From Punica granatum (taxonomy: Eukaryota > Streptophyta > Magnoliopsida > Myrtales > Lythraceae), in contig NC_045127.1 of NCBI RefSeq assembly GCF_007655135.1, positions 37,707,538-37,771,537 of the forward strand: DNA of 64,000 bases, in the 5' to 3' direction. A program made the position numbers and the translations under genes. The notes under the pieces are model-generated. The model saw nothing but the letters and a program-made list of their open reading frames with translations, made no database searches and was not told where the DNA came from. Position 1 is the stretch's first letter; each line of letters opens with the position of its first letter. Below, one piece after another: positions 12,255 through 23,250 of this stretch.

Positions 12255-15200
12255 CAATGCCGCTTATCTCAACGCTCAATGTGAAATCCTCAGACGGAAT
12301 CTCATAATCCATCTAGGCCCTCAGAACAATGTTTTTAGGGTCTCAGATGCACTTTTTCAATCTTTCGGGGTCTGTTCTTAACGAATAGAGATCACAGCGA
12401 TCTCCGGATCATCCAAGCAACTCACAAAGCATTCTAGGAAATTCGGTTTCGGACTCCTAGGACGTCTCCGGCTTCATATTTACAACACCGGCTTATTGGT
12501 CAAATATGCAGTTTGATTGACAATGCACGTCAAAATGGCCAACTCGGAATGCAGACACGAGATGCGCATTCAGAAACGGCTAACTTTGCTCTGATTGCCT
12601 TAAATGAGCAAAACCGGCTTCCGAGCCCAAAAATCACACGAACATTCTTTTGGGCAAAATGGATGATTTTGGGCTCATTTGAACCGTTTTCGCACACACA
12701 TTGACAATTCGACATTCATTTGAGCCACGAACCTCAAATATGCAATCAATCGAGACCCGAACTTTGTCCCGAACATCCCTCAAGGCCCGTGGGACCCACG
12801 GCTTGCCCTAGGGCAGCCGTAACCTTGCCCAATGCTGCCCATCTCCTTGGTCTCTTCTCCATGCAACTTGCCTTGTCTTTTATTCAAAATATCAAGCCTA
12901 CAATTCCAAGACAACACTCCATCTTCATCAATGCACCCATCGCTTCTTCATTAATGCATTTTGAAGAAGTATTCATCCCTATCTTGATTAAAATTTCAGA
13001 TCCCCCTAATCTTTGCCCTTAATTGCACTTTTTCTTACTTAATTGCACTTAAGCTTCGCCTATATATTGCCCAAATATCATTAACTTAATCACACACCTT
13101 CTAGCCATCTCTCTCAAGCTTTCTCACTCTTCAAATCCTCTCAAGAGTTTGAAGAAAACCGCAGCAAGTATTCAGCAAGGAGAAAACCAAGCAAAAACCC
13201 TTAAGACTTAAGTCGGAATCATGGTATTCACCTTCCCGGTTTAAATCCAAACTTCACCAAACTTCAAATCCCACATGTTTTCAACCTCCTCTATCCATTT
13301 CCGAGCTTAGATTATAAATTTGAAGCCTCCAACCCATCGGAATAGCCCACCACAGAACCGAACTCAGAAAACTGTCTTCTCAGGTCAAAAATGGCAATCC
13401 GGGTTTCAAGCATTTTCGGACCGGTTTGAGCTCCCAAAACCCATCAAACACCTCCCCACATAACTCTAGGGTGTCAAAGAGGCGAGAAATAAAAAAAAAA
13501 ACCCGCTACTTTTAACCTTGCACGAAGAAACAGCCCGACTGCTAAGTCGGGTCGGATTTTCTACCTCATCCGTGGTTTTCTTTGCAGATCGGGTCGATCC
13601 GAGACTCTTTTCTTCGAATGACCACCACAGTAACCTCTAGGGGTCTCTTAGGAGTCAGGAGCCACCGTGGTGATGTCCGACCCGAAAACTGCCCTGTAAG
13701 GTCTGTTTCCTAGATATGTTCTGTTTTTCGTGATCTTTGTAGGGCTGTATGGGTCAACTCGATTACTTTGGAACCCAACTACCACCACAGTCACCTCCAG
13801 GGTTCTCTTAGGAGTCGGGAGCCACCGACCTTGCATCAAAATACCATCGGGAGCATCCGAGAGAGCTGTTTCTTTCCGGACTGCCAATAGGGTCTGTTTT
13901 GACCCAATCCGGTCTATTTTTGTTTTGCTAAGCTGACTTTACTCTTGATTTCCAGAAAATCTACGCTTGCTCTCCTCCCGAAACCACTGCAGGGACGCTA
14001 GGCATCCTCTTGGCTTTCAAGAATAGTTGAACACTCTCTGAGAAGCCTCCCGAGCTGTCCGAACCGACCCGTTTTCTCTCAGGTGTCTAGTCGGGTCGAA
14101 ACAGCTCCAGTCGGGTCAACTACGTCCAGCCGGGTCTATTCAAGCCAAAACAGCCCAAACCCGACCCACCAACGGTCCAACCCGACTTTTTACAGTCCCA
14201 TCCCGCATCCTTGGACTAGGTATAACTATTCTCGACTTCGAGGAGCTAGAACTTTTAAATTTTCGTTACGTTTACGGGGTTATAAGGTGTTTCAAGCATG
14301 TTTTATCTTCAAGATCATTTCTTTTAAACATTTCCATATTATATAATGCATGATTATCATCGTTTAACATGCTAGCATGTCGAGAAATTTTTAAATCGAA
14401 GTCGACGAGACCGATTTAAACCCGAACGACTAAAGAAACTCACGGGTTTCCTTTGAGGAAAGGTAACCGTGGCCTTTTGTTGGTTCTTCGGGTTATAATC
14501 GGTTTCCTTGCCCCGATTTAAGTTCTTTCCCAAATTTTATGCTTTTACCACATCCATGAAGCCTGTATCGTTTTATCGATTCCATAAATAACGTGTTTGT
14601 GCATGTTTGTATGGTTAAATGCGTTTTCCAAATCATGGCAATACCGGCTTTTGTTAAATACGTGTCATTTATCGTGTTTAACGTTTGAGCATACGAGAAA
14701 TAATCGAAATTGGGTTAAAGAGAACGCTTGACACCCGAAACGGGTCAAGGAAACCCACGGCTATTCCCAAGAGGAAAGAGCCAAAGGTTCCTTGACCTTA
14801 TTCGAGTCAAGAATGGTCTCTTTACTTGGATGAAATCCATTTATCAGATTTTGTATAAAATTGCAATTTTAACATTGTCACAAATCCCGCATAACTTTAA
14901 AGCATTATTTTTAAAGTAAAATGCATGGATTCATGTATCGGTGACTCTTTCGGGGCCATTTGGGTTCCGAGGGTATTTTGGTCATTTTGACCAAATTATC
15001 CTCGACCTTCTTGGACTCGTCTTAGTCGCCGTATCGTGAATCGTTTTCATTAAATTAAGCTTTTCGGGTACTCAAACTTCATTTAGTGAATCAATTCATG
15101 ATATGTCTGATTGTTTGTGACCTGCACATTTACTGCATTCGGCAATAATTTACAAGTCAAAAATCCACAAACGGGTTAATCGGGACGCTCACATGATTAA

Positions 15201-15325
15201 ACCCACTTCGCACTAATAAGTTTGCATGAATTGGCAATTAACTGATAACTCGCATTGATGAGTTGTCAAATGACGTTAATGCCCTTTTCAAAACTTGTTT
15301 ATTTCAAAATCCGAAACGCGTAATT
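12255..15325 (+). repeat. Tat-type LTR copy A, right fragment
   Basis: Continues the LTR interrupted at 2095 and aligns with T2 5' LTR positions from about 21835 to 24735. It carries the family's promoter-like block and TATA box (13061), the internal repeated module starting at 13621 and 13781, and the conserved AACTCGCAT..TGAGTTGTCA block near 15250. It stops about 15325 at microhomology TTCGAT with Athila RT sequence, so the LTR 3' end and any internal region are missing. It could be a truncated solo LTR or one end of a deleted element. Confidence 0.85.
13030..13068 (+). promoter_or_regulatory. Candidate LTR core promoter (copy A)
   Basis: An ATTGCACTT motif (first copy at 13022, second at 13042) precedes TATATATT at 13061. 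The transcribed side that would follow has conserved ACTTAATCACACACCTTC and CTCAAGCTTTCTCACTCTTC blocks. The same order recurs in the other copies (TATA at 22459, 39197 and 59910). Function is inferred from position and conservation. Confidence 0.6.
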
Positions 15326-17385
15326 CGATGTAAGGAGACTAATCTACTTCTGAACTGGGAGAAATGTCATTTTATGGTAAGAGAGGGAATAGTCTTAGGT
15401 CACAAGGTGTCAAAGAAAGGGATTGAAGTTGATCGAGCAAAAGTGGAGATAATAGAGAAGTTGCCACTACCCACTTCAGCAAAAGTCAGGAGCTTCTTAG
15501 GACATGTTGGTTTCTACAAGAGATTTATCAAGGACTTTTCTAAAATCTCTAGACCTCTTTGTAATTTACTTGAAAAGGATTCTGCTTTTGTTTTTTATGA
15601 CAGTTGTTTGCAGGCATTCAATTTATTGAAGGAGAAACTCACTTTTGCACCAGTGATCGTTGCACCTAATTGGGAGCTTCCGTTTGAGCTTATGTGTGAT
15701 GGCAGAGACTATGTTGTAGGAGTAGTACTTGGACAAAGGAGAGGTCAGGTATTTCATGTAATATATTATGCTAATAGAACTTTAAATGAGGCCCAGAGAA
15801 ACTATGCCACAACTGGAAAAGAGCTTTTAGCAGTCATATTTGCATGTGACAAGTTCCAGCCTTATCTGATAGGTTCTAAGATCATAGTATACACAGACCT
15901 TGCTACCCTAAAATATTTGTTTGCTAAAGCTGATGCTAAACCTAGGCTAATTCGTTGGATTCTACTACTGCAAGAATTTGATCTGGAAATTAGAGATACA
16001 AAGGGAACTGAAAATGTAGTGGCTGATCATTTATCCCGTTTGGAATCTGATTGTTTAGATCCACCCATTAATGAAAAGTTCCTCGATGAACAATTGCATG
16101 CAGTAGAAATCCAAGGATTACCCTAGTATGCTGATATAGTCAATTACATGGTCAGCAAAATCACACCATATGGTTTGTCATCTCAACAGAAAAAGAAATT
16201 TTTGCATGATGTGAAATACTATTTTTGGGACGAACTATATCTGTTTAAATGTTGTGCTGACCAAGTAATTAGACGTTGTGTGCCTGAAACTGAACAACTT
16301 AGTATAATACAGCACTGTCATTCTAAGGAAGCAGGAGGCCACTTTAGTGTGGAAAGAACTGCAACTAAGATCTTATCTTGTGGATTTTATTGGCCTAGAG
16401 TATTTCATGATTACAGGAATTACATTATGTCTTGTGCTCAATGCCAAAGGATTGGCAATATTTCTAGGAGACATGAATTACCACAAAACAACATTCTTGT
16501 AATTGAGCTTTTTGATGTGTGGGGAATAGACTTTATGGGTCATTTTCCTTCTTCTTTTTCAAATAAATATATCCTTGTGGCTATTGATTATGTTTCAAAA
16601 TGGGTAGAAGTAGTTGCTCTACAAAGTAATGATGCCAGAGTTGTAATCAGATTTTTGAAAAAGAATATCTTTTCAAGATTTTAGGTATCTAGAGCCATTA
16701 TAAGTGATGGGGGATCGCATTTTTGCAATCGGCAGTTTGAAAAATTATTATCAAAATATGGATTTACTCATCCACAGACTTGTGGACAGGTTGAGGTGTC
16801 CAATAGGGAAATAAAGCGTATCTTAAAGAAAACAGTCAATGCATCTAGAAAAGATTGGTCTTTAAAACATGATGATGCATTGTGGGCTTACAGGACAGCT
16901 TTCAAAACCCCTATAGGAATGTCCCCATACAAGATTGTCTATGGTAAATCACGTCACCTACTAGTAGAGCTTGAGCAAAAAGCATATGGGGCCATAAAAT
17001 ACCTTAACTTTGATTTACAAGCTGCAGGTGAAAAGAGATTGCTCCAGTTGAATCAGATGACTGAGAGGAAGCATATGAAAATGCTAGGATATACAAGGAG
17101 CGAGCCAAGCGATGGCATGATAGGAACATCCTAAAGTGAGAGTTTTTGCCTAGTCAAAAAGTCCTATTATACAACTCTCGCATGAAGTTGTTCCCAGGTA
17201 AGTTAAAATCTCGATGGTCTGGACCATTTGTTATTTCTAATGTTTTTCCCTATGGTGTAGTTGAGCTGAAGTCAGAAGACGACTGCACTTTTAAAGTAAA
17301 CGGTCATCTTATCAAGCATTACTTTGAAGGGGAAAACATGGTAGATCTAGCAAATCCGGTTGAAGAATTGGAAAAGTCGAACTAG
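15326..17385 (+). pseudogene. Athila pol fragment: RT end, RNase H, integrase
   Basis: The frame runs from the C-terminal RT (NWEKCHFMV) into RNase H, whose acidic positions ([26 protein letters not shown]) are still present, then integrase with an HHCC finger ([10 protein letters not shown] ... CAQC), catalytic D in GIDFMGH, D in ISDGGSHF and E in NREIKR. Stops interrupt it at 16124-16126 and 16682-16684, and a frameshift occurs near 17090, after which the integrase C-terminal segment continues to 17385 in another frame. An ATG at 15263 opens a frame that starts in the neighbouring LTR and reads into this pol; the first 21 or so residues are therefore not retroviral. Not functional. Confidence 0.92.
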
Positions 17386-19049
17386 TGACTATAAACTAAG
17401 CGCTTCATGGGAGGCAGCCCATGTCTGAGAGCTAAAGTCCCCGTTGGCTCTCAATTCTTTTGCTTCTTTTGTTTTATTTTGCTTTGTTGTTGGTCTGTAC
17501 TTTATCAAGCACCCACTCATTGGGTAGACTTGGGATATTTGTTGTTTGACTATTTTAGTTAAGATGTATTATCTGCTATTTTTGTTCTTTTTGTTGTTTT
17601 CTTTTTGTTTTTGAAGCCAGGGTGGATAAAAACTGCTAACTCTCTCTATTGCTATATCGGTTGGAACTCCAATTGCTTCAGCTTAATTTTTCAAAACCGG
17701 GGAAGTACTAGTATCTCTTTTTCTCTTATGTTCTTTATTTTTATTTTCATTTTACTGGAGCTACATTAGGAACAGGATGGCACTGTTTAATCTAAGTGTG
17801 GGGAAGGGAGATACTAAATAGATGGAGTATGAAATTGAGTATAGTGTTGATGTCAGAATTCTGTGATTTAATTTGTTACTCATGACATATGATGTCTGTC
17901 TTTGTTGATAAATGGTTATACTTCCATGTCACCTTGAACTGTAATTGTCCTTAACTTATATGGCAATTGTTAGGCCAAATTTTTTTCAAATCTTTTTATT
18001 GAAACCTAGAGATTGTACAAAGAATACTGTTGATAGCATTTGTTTAGGAATTGTTAGAAAAAATTGACTCACTTAGACGCCCGCCCTACTCACCACTGTT
18101 GTGATTTTTGTACCTAGTTAAAATTAATTAGTCAAATCTTTAGAAATCAAATTTACCTAGTTTTTAGCCCTAGAGTTTGAAGTTTAAGAGCCGGTCAAGT
18201 CCTTAAGTGAAAAATAAACAGGTCTACTTCTAGGAAAAGTTAGTTAGTATATCCTCTTTTTAATTGTTCTAATAGCACTTTAACATTTAGTGAAAGAGGT
18301 AGAAAAAGTTTTGTACTTAGCGATTCCTATAAAAGAAGTCTGAAAAGTTTAGTGAGCATTCAAAAAAAAAAAAAAACAAGCAAGCATAGCCTTTACTCCA
18401 ATGACTCAAGAGTTGAGTTATGAGTATCCTAACTTGAATGTTAGAGGGAGGAAGAGTTCGTAGGGGTCCCTTTAAAACCCGGTCACTTCGGTAATGAGCT
18501 CGGGATGTGCCAACTCAATGAACTCACTATAACCAGAAGGGCGAAAAGGCAAAAGTTCAAACAAAAATTGGACTTGAAAAAAAAAATTGCTTGAGAAACA
18601 GAAAGGAAAAATTGAATGCAAAAACAAAAAAATGAATTAAGACTTGTAATAAAAAGGAAGAAAACCTAGGGATGAAGAAGATACATATGCTTTCACTACC
18701 TTGTTGACTTGCTTAGAGGGATAATTAGAGGGATCATATGCCTGCTAACAGCTGTGAAGTTTAAATGTGTATTTTTCATTCTAGGACTGAGTATCTACTT
18801 TTGAAATAGAAATCTTAGGTTAAACGCTTGGATTAAAATTTATTTTCTCTATAATAGCTGGTTAATTTCAACTGTAGTACTCTGATCACATGCTTCCAGT
18901 TTGGTTTGAGCAGTGGGCGCCACAAAATAGCGAGTCATAAATTGTGAAAATCAAATGCTTGAATCAGTGAATATGAAAATTTGTACTTTCTATGATAGAT
19001 TTCTTTCTTTGGTCTTATTTATTTTGCTTGAGGACAAGCAAAAGTTCAA
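17386..19049 (+). other. Athila 3' spacer, non-coding
   Basis: Between the pol stop and the polypurine tract there is no coding potential. It begins with the GCTTCATGGGAGGCAGCCCA motif typical of Athila, holds a first purine block GTGTGGGGAAGGGAG near 17800, poly-A rich stretches at 18363-18376 and 18570-18660, and ends with GAGGACAAGCAAAAGTTC. A long spacer of this kind is usual for the lineage; in some elements it once held an env-like frame, of which I see nothing here. Confidence 0.8.
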
Positions 19050-19061
19050 GTGTGGGGAAGT
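19050..19061 (+). other. Athila polypurine tract
   Basis: GTGTGGGGAAGT directly precedes the LTR start TGATAATGGC. The position and purine content fit the plus-strand primer. Confidence 0.8.
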
Positions 19062-20318
19062 TGATAATGGCATATTATATTCATATTTTATCGTGCAATT
19101 CATGTTAAATTATTATTAATTTGATAGAAATTATAAGAAGTTGGTACTTAATTATGTGTAGTTTGATATTGTAGGTCTTTGAGGACTTGGATGGAATTAC
19201 GAGCAATATTGAGGAGTTTTGCGCAATTTGGAGCTAGCCTATACCTTTCGAAAATCTTTCTTTGTTTTGGATATAAAATATTCCTGATGACAATTTTTGA
19301 AAGGACCATTATTTTTAGCTATATTTTACCATTCTTTTAACCTAGAGAGTCCTGGAGAGAGTCCGGGGGGAGAAAGTCTTGTTCTTAAGCCGTCACCTTG
19401 ATCAATTGATTGGAAGCAAAGCATTGTGGAAGAGACTACTTGAATGAATTGTTAGGTTTTTGTTTTAGGATTCAGTATCTTGAGTTTACTGCTGAATATG
19501 AATTCTATTGCAATGACTCTTTTGAATTATAATTGTGTTTTCAATTCCATGATGTTCTAAGCTTCTCTTGTGGGAATATGATGAAACCCTAGGTAGCTAA
19601 TATGATGATTGTCGCCATGTTATATGATTAATAGATTTGTGGATGATTCATAATTGCAATTCCTATAATTTCAATTTTAATTCTTAATTGGTTATAATTG
19701 TTAGAAACACTATTGATACGGGAGTTGATATAGGGTTTGTTAGGAATTCTTGATTAGACTAATTAGTTAAATGCGGAAGCTGCGTTAATTAGTTTAATTA
19801 GAGATTATTCAGGGATTAATGCAATGTTTCTAGTTAGTTATTCGCTAACACATTAGGGATAATTAATTTAGGGCATTAGACAATCATAGCACTAGAAGGT
19901 GTATGATTGTAATTTAGAGTCTACTAGTAATTAGAGATGCAGGGGCTGATTGATTAATTAGGGGTTTAAGACTTTAATTTTAAAGGCTTGATAAACTCAC
20001 TTGAATAACCACATAGCTATTAATCTATATAACATGATGGCAATCTGATTAGTGAAACTAGGGTGGATTCTATTTTTTCCACTTTCAATTGATATATTTT
20101 CATACAATTATATTTCTGCTCTTTGTGACGATTTAGGTTGATTAGTAGTTAATTAGTTAATTCTCTCAATTTGATTGCCTAAATAATAATAGAATCTAAT
20201 ATAGGTTTAGTACTTAATTAATCCTCATAGAATTGACACTCTATTCATTACTATATTACTTGATCAGACCCAGTGCACTTGCTGGTAGAATTCGCGTTTA
20301 TCTTTATATATATTCGCA
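19062..20318 (+). repeat. Athila 3' LTR (1257 bp)
   Basis: Starts TGATAATGGC after the polypurine tract and ends TATTCGCA; the next base belongs to T1. The matching 5' LTR is not in the window, so the right boundary rests on the CA end and on the start of T1 coding sequence a few bases later. The flanking GCGGA at 20319-20323 would be the duplicated target site. Confidence 0.75.
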
Positions 20319-21038
20319 GCGGATCAATGATCAACTTTCTCAAGGAGTACCAAGAGGTCTTCGCCTGGTCCTATGCCGACATGTCAGGCCTAGACCCCTG
20401 AATAGTCAAGCACTTCCTCCTGCTCAACATGAAAAAATTCTCGTCCAAACGGCAACACTTGCAACGGCAGTGAGCCAGCCTTCTCCTCCGCATCAAAGAG
20501 GAGGTCGTCAACTAGATTAATGCGGGTTTCTTGGAGGTCTGCAACTACTCTGAATGGGTGGCGAACATTGTGCCTGTAGAGAAAAAGGATGGAAGAGTTA
20601 GAGTATGCGTCGACTACTGAGATCTCAACAAGGCCAGCCCTAAGGATAATTTCTCACTACCCCACATCGACGTCTTGGTCGACAAAACCGCACGCCACAC
20701 GCAGTTCTCTTTCATGAACGGTTTCTCTGGGTATAATAAGATCCGGATGGCCAAAGAGGACAAGACCAAGACAACTTTCATCACAATGTAGGGCACCTTT
20801 TGTTATCAGGTCATACCCTTCGATCTCAAAAACGTTTGGACAACCTATCAGAGGGCTATGGTCACGCTCTTTCACGACATGATGCACAAGGAGATTGAGG
20901 TCTACGTTGACGACATGATCGCCAAGTCGAAATAAGGAGAAGATCACCTCGTCAATCTGAAGCGTCTCGTCAACTGCCTCAAGAAATACTAGATTTGGCT
21001 TAATTCGACAAAGTGTACCTTCGGTGCCAAGTCAGGGA
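20319..21038 (+). pseudogene. T1 reverse transcriptase, N-terminal part
   Basis: The frame containing ATG at 20327 encodes the start of a Tat-type reverse transcriptase: FLKEYQEVFAWSYADM, then VPVEKKDGRVRVCVDY, FSFMNGFSGYNKI, and the catalytic YVDDM at 20903-20917. It has about eight in-frame stops, most of them explicable as C-to-T or G-to-A changes of CGA, CAG or TGG codons. At 21038 it is cut inside the segment KCTFGAKSG by insertion of T2. The remaining C-terminal part is at 42402. Confidence 0.92.
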
Positions 21039-22458
21039 TGTCAGCACCCCACTTTGGCTCACCAGTTCAGGTAATGCCTATCAACGGCAATTCACACCAT
21101 GACTTGAGCATCGATACAGAAGAAGGCTCAAAAGAGCAACAAATTGCTATTCATTCTCATGTCAATAGAAATAGGCAGATGATTCAAGCACACGACAGAA
21201 GAACTTACAGAATCATCCCGTAACATACAGAGCAAACAGGTAGCTCAGACAACATCCAAATCAGTGTTTTCATGATACAACATTGATATCGCTATTTTCC
21301 GCTAGTTTGCTCGACCATCAAAAGATATTCAATATTGGACTCAAAAAATCCTTACGGTGCCAAACAGATGAAAAGTGTCTTCAATCACATTTCGCAGATC
21401 ATCTGCTCTATACAGAGTAATTTTTTGAATACAGACAACTTTTCAGTGGGAGTCCAAAAGCGCCAGTTCGTCAGAGAAAAGTTAATGTCCGATGTCAGAT
21501 ACAGTCACATCCAACAATTATACAGATCACAAGCATTGCTTCAAATTGTCTCTCGGAAATCACACAGACTCCTTGAATGACTCTCGAGCGACAACACAAC
21601 CATACCTTTCAGCGGAAAACCATATCCGAAGATTAGTCTGACAAAACATCGACAAACGAAGTTAGCCATGTATTGCCCTGAAAACCCCAGCAGACATACA
21701 CAATTAGGCAAATCATACTGCAATATCCTTTTAGTTTCCCGACTGACCTCTGAAGAGCAGAAAAGACTATTTTCAACGTAAATTCATAACTGAATATCCT
21801 TTTCGCGAAAACTGGACAACGGATGGTTGGCCAACCCAGTGCCGCTTATCCCAGGGCTCAATGTGAAATCCTCAGATGGAATTCTACAATCCATTTAGGC
21901 CCTCAGAACAGTGCTTTTAGGGTTTCAGATGCAATTTTTCAATCCTTCGAGGCCTGTTCTCAACGAACAAAGATCGTAGCGATCTCCGGATCATCCAAGC
22001 AATTCAGAAAGCATTCTGACAAATCCGGCTTCGGACTCCTGGGACGCCTTCGACCTCACATTGGCAATACCGGCTTATTGGTCAATTATTTGGTCTGATT
22101 GACAATGCACGTCAAAATGCAGACATGAGATACATTCTCAGAAATGGCTAACTTTTCTTTGGTCGCCTGAAATGAGTAAAAATCGGCTTCCGAGCCTAAA
22201 CACCACACGAGCATTCTTTTAGGCAAAATCGACAATTTTGGGCTCGTTTGAACAGTTTTCGCGTGCCCATTGACAATTCGATGTTCGTTTGAGCCATGAA
22301 CCTCGAACGCGCAATCAATTAAGACCCAAACTTCGTCCCTTTGGCTTCTTCTTCCAAGCAACTTGCCTTATCTTCTTCAACACTCCACCTTCATCAATGC
22401 ATTTGGCTCTTCTTCATCAATGCATTTTGAAGAAGTCTTCACCCCCATCCTCTTCACC

Positions 22459-22467
22459 TATATATAT
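22459..22467 (+). promoter_or_regulatory. TATA box of T2 5' LTR
   Basis: TATATATAT sits in the same context as in the other LTR copies, followed by TTAAGTCATTAACTTAAAGA and a CTCAAGCTTTCTCACTCTTC block. Unlike copies A, C and T3a, the upstream ATTGCACTT block is missing here through a small deletion. That may have weakened this promoter. Confidence 0.55.
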
Positions 22468-23016
22468 CGTTTAAGTCATTAACTTAAAGACACACCTTCA
22501 AGCACTCTCTCTCAAGCTTTCTCACTCTTCAAATGCTCTCAAGAACTTGAAGAAAACCGCAGCAAGATTCAGCAAGGAGAAAACCAACCAAAACCCTCAA
22601 GAACTTAAGTCGGAATCATGGCGATCACCATCCCGGCTTAAATCCAAACTTGACCAAACCCTATATCCCACATTTTTTCGACCCTCTCAGTCCATTTCCG
22701 AAGTTAGATTTTAAGTTTGAAGCCTCTAAACCATAGAACCAGCCCACCACAGAACCGAATCCTCTTTTGGTCCTTCTCAGGTCAAAATTGACAACCCGGG
22801 TTTCAAGGCCTTTCGGGTTGGTTTGAGCTACCAAAACCCATCAACCACCTCCCTACATGACCTAAGGGTGTCCAGAAGTCAAGAGATCCCGGAAAAACCC
22901 GCTAGTTTTGGTCCAGCAAGAAGAAATAGCCTGATTGCCAAGTTTGGTCGGATTTTCTGACTATCTTTGCATTTTCTTTGCAGATCAGATCGATCCGAGA
23001 CTCTTTTCTTCGAAAG

Positions 23017-23250
23017 ACCACCACGGTCACCTCCGAGGGTCTCTTAGGAGTCGGCAGCCATTGGCCTTGCATCAAAATTCCATCGGGAACCACCCTGGTG
23101 ACATCCGACCCGAAAACTGCCCAATCGGGTCTATTTCCTGGTGGTGCTCTGTTTTCCGTGATCTTTGTAGAACTATACGGGTCAACCCGACAACTGTGGA
23201 ACCAAACGACCACCACAGTCACCTCCGGGGGTCTCTTAGGAGTCAAGAGC
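23017..23250 (+). repeat. Internal repeated module of the Tat-type LTR
   Basis: ACCACCACRGTCACCTCC followed by GGGTCTCTTAGGAGTC occurs at 23017 and 23209, 192 bp apart, each followed by an AGCCA..GGCCTTGCA..AAAATWCCAT block. The same pair occurs at 39755 and 39947 (3' LTR, second module shortened) and at 13621 and 13781 (copy A, spacing reduced to 160). A related module is at 60829 in T3a. It is an ancestral duplication within the LTR. Confidence 0.8.

Larger units (their letters stand above)
15326..20318 (+). mobile_element. 5'-truncated Ty3/gypsy Athila element
   Basis: Only the 3' half remains: end of reverse transcriptase, RNase H and integrase (15326-17385), a 1.7-kb 3' spacer, polypurine tract and 3' LTR (19062-20318). 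The left end abuts Tat-type LTR copy A; the right end abuts T1 reverse-transcriptase sequence at 20319. Athila is recognised from the RT/RNase H wording ([21 protein letters not shown]), the TTCATGGGAGGCAGCCCATG spacer motif after pol, and the GTGTGGGGAAGTTGATAAT junction into the LTR. Its own 5' LTR and gag are absent. Confidence 0.88.

Noticed and set aside
17386..19049. Possible env-like gene in Athila
   Set aside because: No open frame of useful length and no signal peptide or transmembrane pattern in the 3' spacer.
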